This document shows, one piece after another, positions 5,178 to 7,979 of a DNA stretch of 7,979 bases (positions within the stretch are counted from its first letter, which is position 1; each line of letters opens with the position of its first letter). The notes under the pieces are model-generated. The model did no database searches. It had not been told where the DNA came from and saw nothing but the letters and a program-made list of their open reading frames with translations. The stretch lies in NCBI GenBank assembly GCA_020059785.1, contig JAGVBL010000310.1, positions 1-7,979 of the forward strand, given 5' to 3'. A program made the translations under genes and the position numbers. The DNA comes from Ignavibacteriales bacterium (GTDB lineage: Bacteria; Bacteroidota; Ignavibacteria; Ignavibacteriales; Melioribacteraceae).

Positions 5178-6221
5178 TTACTCACCAACCAAAATAAAAG
5201 AAGCACCAATCGGGAAATGATCGCTGTATCCGCCTTGATATTGATTCCCTGAATAAGTTGATAGCGGACCATTCTTTCTATTGCCTTCTTTTGCAATCAT
5301 AAATTCCGGTTTGATAATTGAGAACGAATCACAGATATATTCAATATTCTTACCGTCATTAAGCGAAGGTGAAATAATCATCTGGTCAATCATATTCCAT
5401 GTTGAACCAAATAAGTAAGAGCCTTCTCCCTTCTTATGATTTTCAAAAGACAGATTAAGTAAATCACCTTCATATTTTCTGTTTTGGCAATCGAAGTCAT
5501 TTGCTTTTAGCACCTGAATAATCGATTTATTATTCGGCTCGTCATTAAAATCTCCCATCAAAATAACGTTGCTGTTTTTATCACTAAGAAAAAGTTTATC
5601 TAATTCTTTTCTAAGGGTTCTTGCAGCGGCAATTCTATTTAGTTCGGATTTAACTTCGCCGCCTCTTCTAGAAGGCCAGTGATTTACAAAGAAATGAACT
5701 ACTGAATTATCACGCAATAATTTCAATACAACATGAAGTATATAACGTGTTGGTGTTCCGGTTGGAATATTTACTCTTATGGTATCGATATCTACAATTC
5801 CGAATACTTTTCTATCGAAGATTAGAGCGGCATCAATTCCTCTTAAATCGGGTGAATCTCTATGTGCAATAATATAATCTCTCTCTTTAAATTTATATGT
5901 AAGCCATTTAAGAACATTTATATTCTCCACTTCAACAAGACCTAATACATCCGGTCCGCATCCGTTATTCATGAAATTAATTACTTTGGCAAGGTTTGTT
6001 AATTTTTGCAGATAACGGTCTTCCGTCCATTGCTTATCACTTTCGGGCAGAAAACCTTCATCATTTGTATTCGGATCATTAAATGTATCGAACAGGTTTT
6101 CTACGTTCCATGATGCCACATAGAATGAATTATCATATTCTTTTATCTGACCTGTAGTAAATGTTACAAATAATAATAAAAGGATAAGTATTGATCTGAT
6201 AGAATTGGCTGATTTTAACAT
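5178..6221 (-). CDS. Secreted endonuclease/exonuclease/phosphatase family protein
   Basis: A 347-residue metal-dependent phosphodiesterase/phosphatase of the EEP (DNase I-like) superfamily with an apparent export signal. A short positive N-terminus and hydrophobic stretch ILILLLLFVTFTTG (11-24) form a signal peptide, with likely cleavage near residue 24-25, so it should act in the periplasm or outside the cell. Catalytic motifs are complete: WNVENLFD with Asn39, GLVEVEN with Glu97, RGIDAALI (127-134), VNHWPSRRGG with His181, MGDFNDEPN with Asp224 and Asn226, and SDHFPI with Asp334-His335. The NHWPSRRGG motif is typical of large secreted bacterial EEP proteins often annotated as endonucleases. 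DNA, RNA, phosphoinositide-like lipids or other phosphoesters remain possible substrates. There is no obvious Shine-Dalgarno sequence before ATG 6221. The gene leads a two-gene unit with the SDR and diverges from polA. No lipobox cysteine is seen at the signal end. Confidence 0.93.
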   Translation of the reverse strand: MLKSANSIRSILILLLLFVTFTTGQIKEYDNSFYVASWNVENLFDTFNDPNTNDEGFLPESDKQWTEDRYLQKLTNLAKVINFMNNGCGPDVLGLVEVENINVLKWLTYKFKERDYIIAHRDSPDLRGIDAALIFDRKVFGIVDIDTIRVNIPTGTPTRYILHVVLKLLRDNSVVHFFVNHWPSRRGGEVKSELNRIAAARTLRKELDKLFLSDKNSNVILMGDFNDEPNNKSIIQVLKANDFDCQNRKYEGDLLNLSFENHKKGEGSYLFGSTWNMIDQMIISPSLNDGKNIEYICDSFSIIKPEFMIAKEGNRKNGPLSTYSGNQYQGGYSDHFPIGASFILVGE

Positions 6222-6297
6222 AATGTTTATATGGTTATTGTTATGATGAATAATTATTTTCGGTATAAAATATAAACAAATATGAGAAGAAAATTAC
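6222..6297. promoter_or_regulatory. Divergent intergenic region between the EEP gene and polA
   Basis: A 76-nt AT-rich spacer that must hold promoters for both directions. On the plus strand TTATGA (6241-6246), a 17-bp spacer and TATAAA (6264-6269) form a candidate sigma-70-like promoter for polA, with a start near 6276 and a leader of about 22 nt. The -10 box matches five of six bases; the -35 box only three. No convincing minus-strand promoter was found by eye. A weak GAGAAG (6284-6289) precedes the polA ATG by 8 nt. Confidence 0.35.
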
Positions 6298-7979
6298 ATG
6301 CCTGATAAATCGAAGAAAAAATTTGTTATAATAGACGCAATGGCACTTGCATACAAAGGATACTACGCATTTATATCGCGTCCGCTCTCAACATCAAAAG
6401 GTGAACCGACATCTGCAGTTTACGGATTTATAAGTCAGCTTCTTAAAATTATTGAAGATACCCAACCGGATTACCTTGCCGCTGCATTCGATTCTAAAGA
6501 GAAAACTTTCAGACACGACCGATATGAAAATTACAAATCATCCCGCGAAGCTATGCCCGAAGATATGATTCCACAAATTCAGAGAATTAGAGAAGTAATA
6601 GAAGCATTCAAAATTCCTCTCTATATTTTACCCGGTTATGAAGCTGATGATCTGATTGGAACCGCAGTTAAGAAAGCAGAAAAAAATGGTCTGCTCAGTT
6701 ATGCAATTACTCCAGATAAAGATTTCGTTCAGCTTGTTACTCCTAATATTAAAATTATAAAACCCGGTAAATCCACTGAAGAAATAATTATGCTCGATGA
6801 GAACAAAGTTCGTGAAGAATACGGTTTCGAACCGAAACAAATGATCGATTACCTTGCACTTGTTGGGGATAGTTCCGATGATATTCCCGGTGTTGCGGGA
6901 ATTGGGCCCAAGACAGCTCTGCCGCTAATTCAGAGGTTCAAAACAATAGAGAATATTTACAAGAACATTGATGAAATAGAAAAACAGGGTACAATTAATA
7001 AGCTAAAGGAAAACAAAGAAAATGCATTCCTTTCAAAAGAACTTGCAACAATTCATACGGATGTTCCTTTCGATTTTAATCTTGAAGAAGCTGTTTTCGA
7101 AAAGCCGGACATTAATAAATTAACCGCACTATTTGCCGAACTCGAATTCAGATCATTTATTAATAAAATAAAAAAGTTGTATCTCGAAAATGAAACGAGA
7201 GAAGAGGAAAAAGAAATTGAAACCGATGAAGAAGAAACGGTTGTTGCAGAAAACGTAAAAGTTTTCGAAAAAAGTAAAGTAAAATACCGCCTTATTAATA
7301 CTATTCCGGATACAGAGGAATTAGCTGAAAAAATAAAATCTTGCGATAAATTCGTATTCGATACAGAGACAGATTCACTTGATGTATTTAATGTTAACCT
7401 TGCCGGATGCTCATTCTGTATTAATCCTAAAGAAGCTTACTTTGTTGCTGTTAATCCGCATAGAGAATCATCAGGATTATTTGCAGCCGATCTTTCAGGT
7501 AGAATTCCTGTAAACGAATTCATTAGAATTTTCAAACCGGTATTTGAAAACGATAAAACAAAAAAAATATGTCAGAATGGTAAATACGATATCGCTATTT
7601 TGAAGTCGTATGGCATTGAAGTTAGAAATTTCTATTTCGATACGATGCTTGCAAGCTATGTAATAGATCCGGATCAGAAGCATGGAATGGATGAACTATC
7701 AGAACGACTCCTCGGTTATAAACCAATTCCCCTTCTCGATCTTATCGGTTCTAAAAAATCTCCCGAGAAAATATTTGAAGTGGAACTTGAACGCCTTTCC
7801 GATTACTCCTGTGAAGATGCAGATATAACCTTCCGTTTATATGAACTATTAAAAGGAATTCTGGTAAAAGAAGGATTGGAAAGAGTTGCTTATGAAATTG
7901 AATTCCCTCTTGTTCCGGTTCTTGAGGATATGGAAAGGACAGGTGTTAAAATTGATGTAAACAGTCTGAATATATTCAG
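6298..7979 (+). CDS. polA: DNA polymerase I (N-terminal 560 residues, runs off the right edge)
   Basis: PolA fills gaps and removes RNA primers during replication and repair. The visible part holds two complete nuclease domains. The 5'-3' exonuclease (about 1-295) has Asp13, Asp65, Glu115, Asp117-Asp118 (GYEADDLIG), Asp140 and Asp142 (TPDKD), and Asp191 and Asp194 (VGDSSDDIPG), followed by the IGPKTA helix-hairpin-helix. An acidic linker (about 298-325) joins the 3'-5' proofreading domain, whose motifs are all present: FDTETDSLD with Asp355 and Glu357, the QNGKYD motif with Asp431, and YSCED with Tyr503 and Asp507. Proofreading is therefore predicted to be active, unlike in lineages that have lost these residues. 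The polymerase domain begins near 535 (IEFPLVPVLEDMERTGVKID) and is cut by the window before motifs A-C. The ATG at 6298 places Asp13 at the same number as in E. coli. Lys20 replaces the E. coli Arg20, a conservative change. The frame is intact throughout. Confidence 0.98.
   Translation, partial: MPDKSKKKFVIIDAMALAYKGYYAFISRPLSTSKGEPTSAVYGFISQLLKIIEDTQPDYLAAAFDSKEKTFRHDRYENYKSSREAMPEDMIPQIQRIREVIEAFKIPLYILPGYEADDLIGTAVKKAEKNGLLSYAITPDKDFVQLVTPNIKIIKPGKSTEEIIMLDENKVREEYGFEPKQMIDYLALVGDSSDDIPGVAGIGPKTALPLIQRFKTIENIYKNIDEIEKQGTINKLKENKENAFLSKELATIHTDVPFDFNLEEAVFEKPDINKLTALFAELEFRSFINKIKKLYLENETREEEKEIETDEEETVVAENVKVFEKSKVKYRLINTIPDTEELAEKIKSCDKFVFDTETDSLDVFNVNLAGCSFCINPKEAYFVAVNPHRESSGLFAADLSGRIPVNEFIRIFKPVFENDKTKKICQNGKYDIAILKSYGIEVRNFYFDTMLASYVIDPDQKHGMDELSERLLGYKPIPLLDLIGSKKSPEKIFEVELERLSDYSCEDADITFRLYELLKGILVKEGLERVAYEIEFPLVPVLEDMERTGVKIDVNSLNIF

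Noticed and set aside
5171..5296. Longer SDR form starting at ATG 5296
   Set aside because: The extra 42 residues overlap the conserved C-terminal SDHFPI region of the EEP gene in another frame, and the Rossmann beta strand expected at the N-terminus begins at ATG 5170.
6282..6305. Seven-codon open frame ATG at 6282 overlapping the polA start
   Set aside because: It is out of frame with polA and ends just past the polA ATG. Such a short frame is expected by chance, and nothing supports it as a leader peptide.
6628..7683. Two minus-strand open frames inside polA (6628-6840 and 7495-7683)
   Set aside because: They are antisense to conserved PolA nuclease motifs; the Phe/Ile-rich products are what the A-rich coding strand yields when read in reverse.

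Overview
The window is AT-rich bacterial chromosome, densely packed with housekeeping genes. No mobile element, CRISPR array, tRNA, rRNA or phage gene is visible. Tandem exbD genes behind an exbB, a secreted endonuclease/exonuclease/phosphatase protein, strongly A/T-biased codon use and weak or absent Shine-Dalgarno sequences at several starts suggest the Bacteroidota/Chlorobiota/Ignavibacteriota group, most likely an Ignavibacteria-like organism. That placement is an inference from style and gene content, because no rRNA is present to confirm it.

Layout: everything from base 1 to 6221 is on the minus strand; polA, from 6298 to the right edge, is on the plus strand. In minus-strand transcription order there are three blocks. 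(1) A secreted EEP-family hydrolase (6221-5178) is followed after 7 nt by a short-chain dehydrogenase (5170-4496) whose active site resembles dihydropteridine reductase. (2) After a 139-nt gap with a candidate promoter comes an exbB-exbD-exbD cluster (4356-2680), a proton-driven inner-membrane motor of the TonB/Tol type, without a tonB gene in the window. (3) After a terminator-like hairpin come yqeY (2614-2162), cvpA (2165-1620, TTG start overlapping the yqeY stop) and mutS2 (1617 to beyond base 1). These three are packed so tightly that they are probably translationally coupled. PolA diverges from the EEP gene across a 76-nt intergenic region.

Functionally the window mixes DNA maintenance (polA, mutS2), tRNA-charging-related or uncharacterised metabolism (yqeY), envelope energisation (exbB/exbD), a CvpA-type membrane protein, and a two-gene unit of unknown physiological role. 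Both edge genes, mutS2 and polA, are cut by the window and not by mutation; every reading frame that can be followed is intact. I found no convincing previously undescribed system. The points most worth a second look are the DHPR-like SDR that has Ala at the usual catalytic Ser position, the hairpin directly against the yqeY ribosome binding site, and the repeated junction sequence in the exbB-exbD-exbD cluster.
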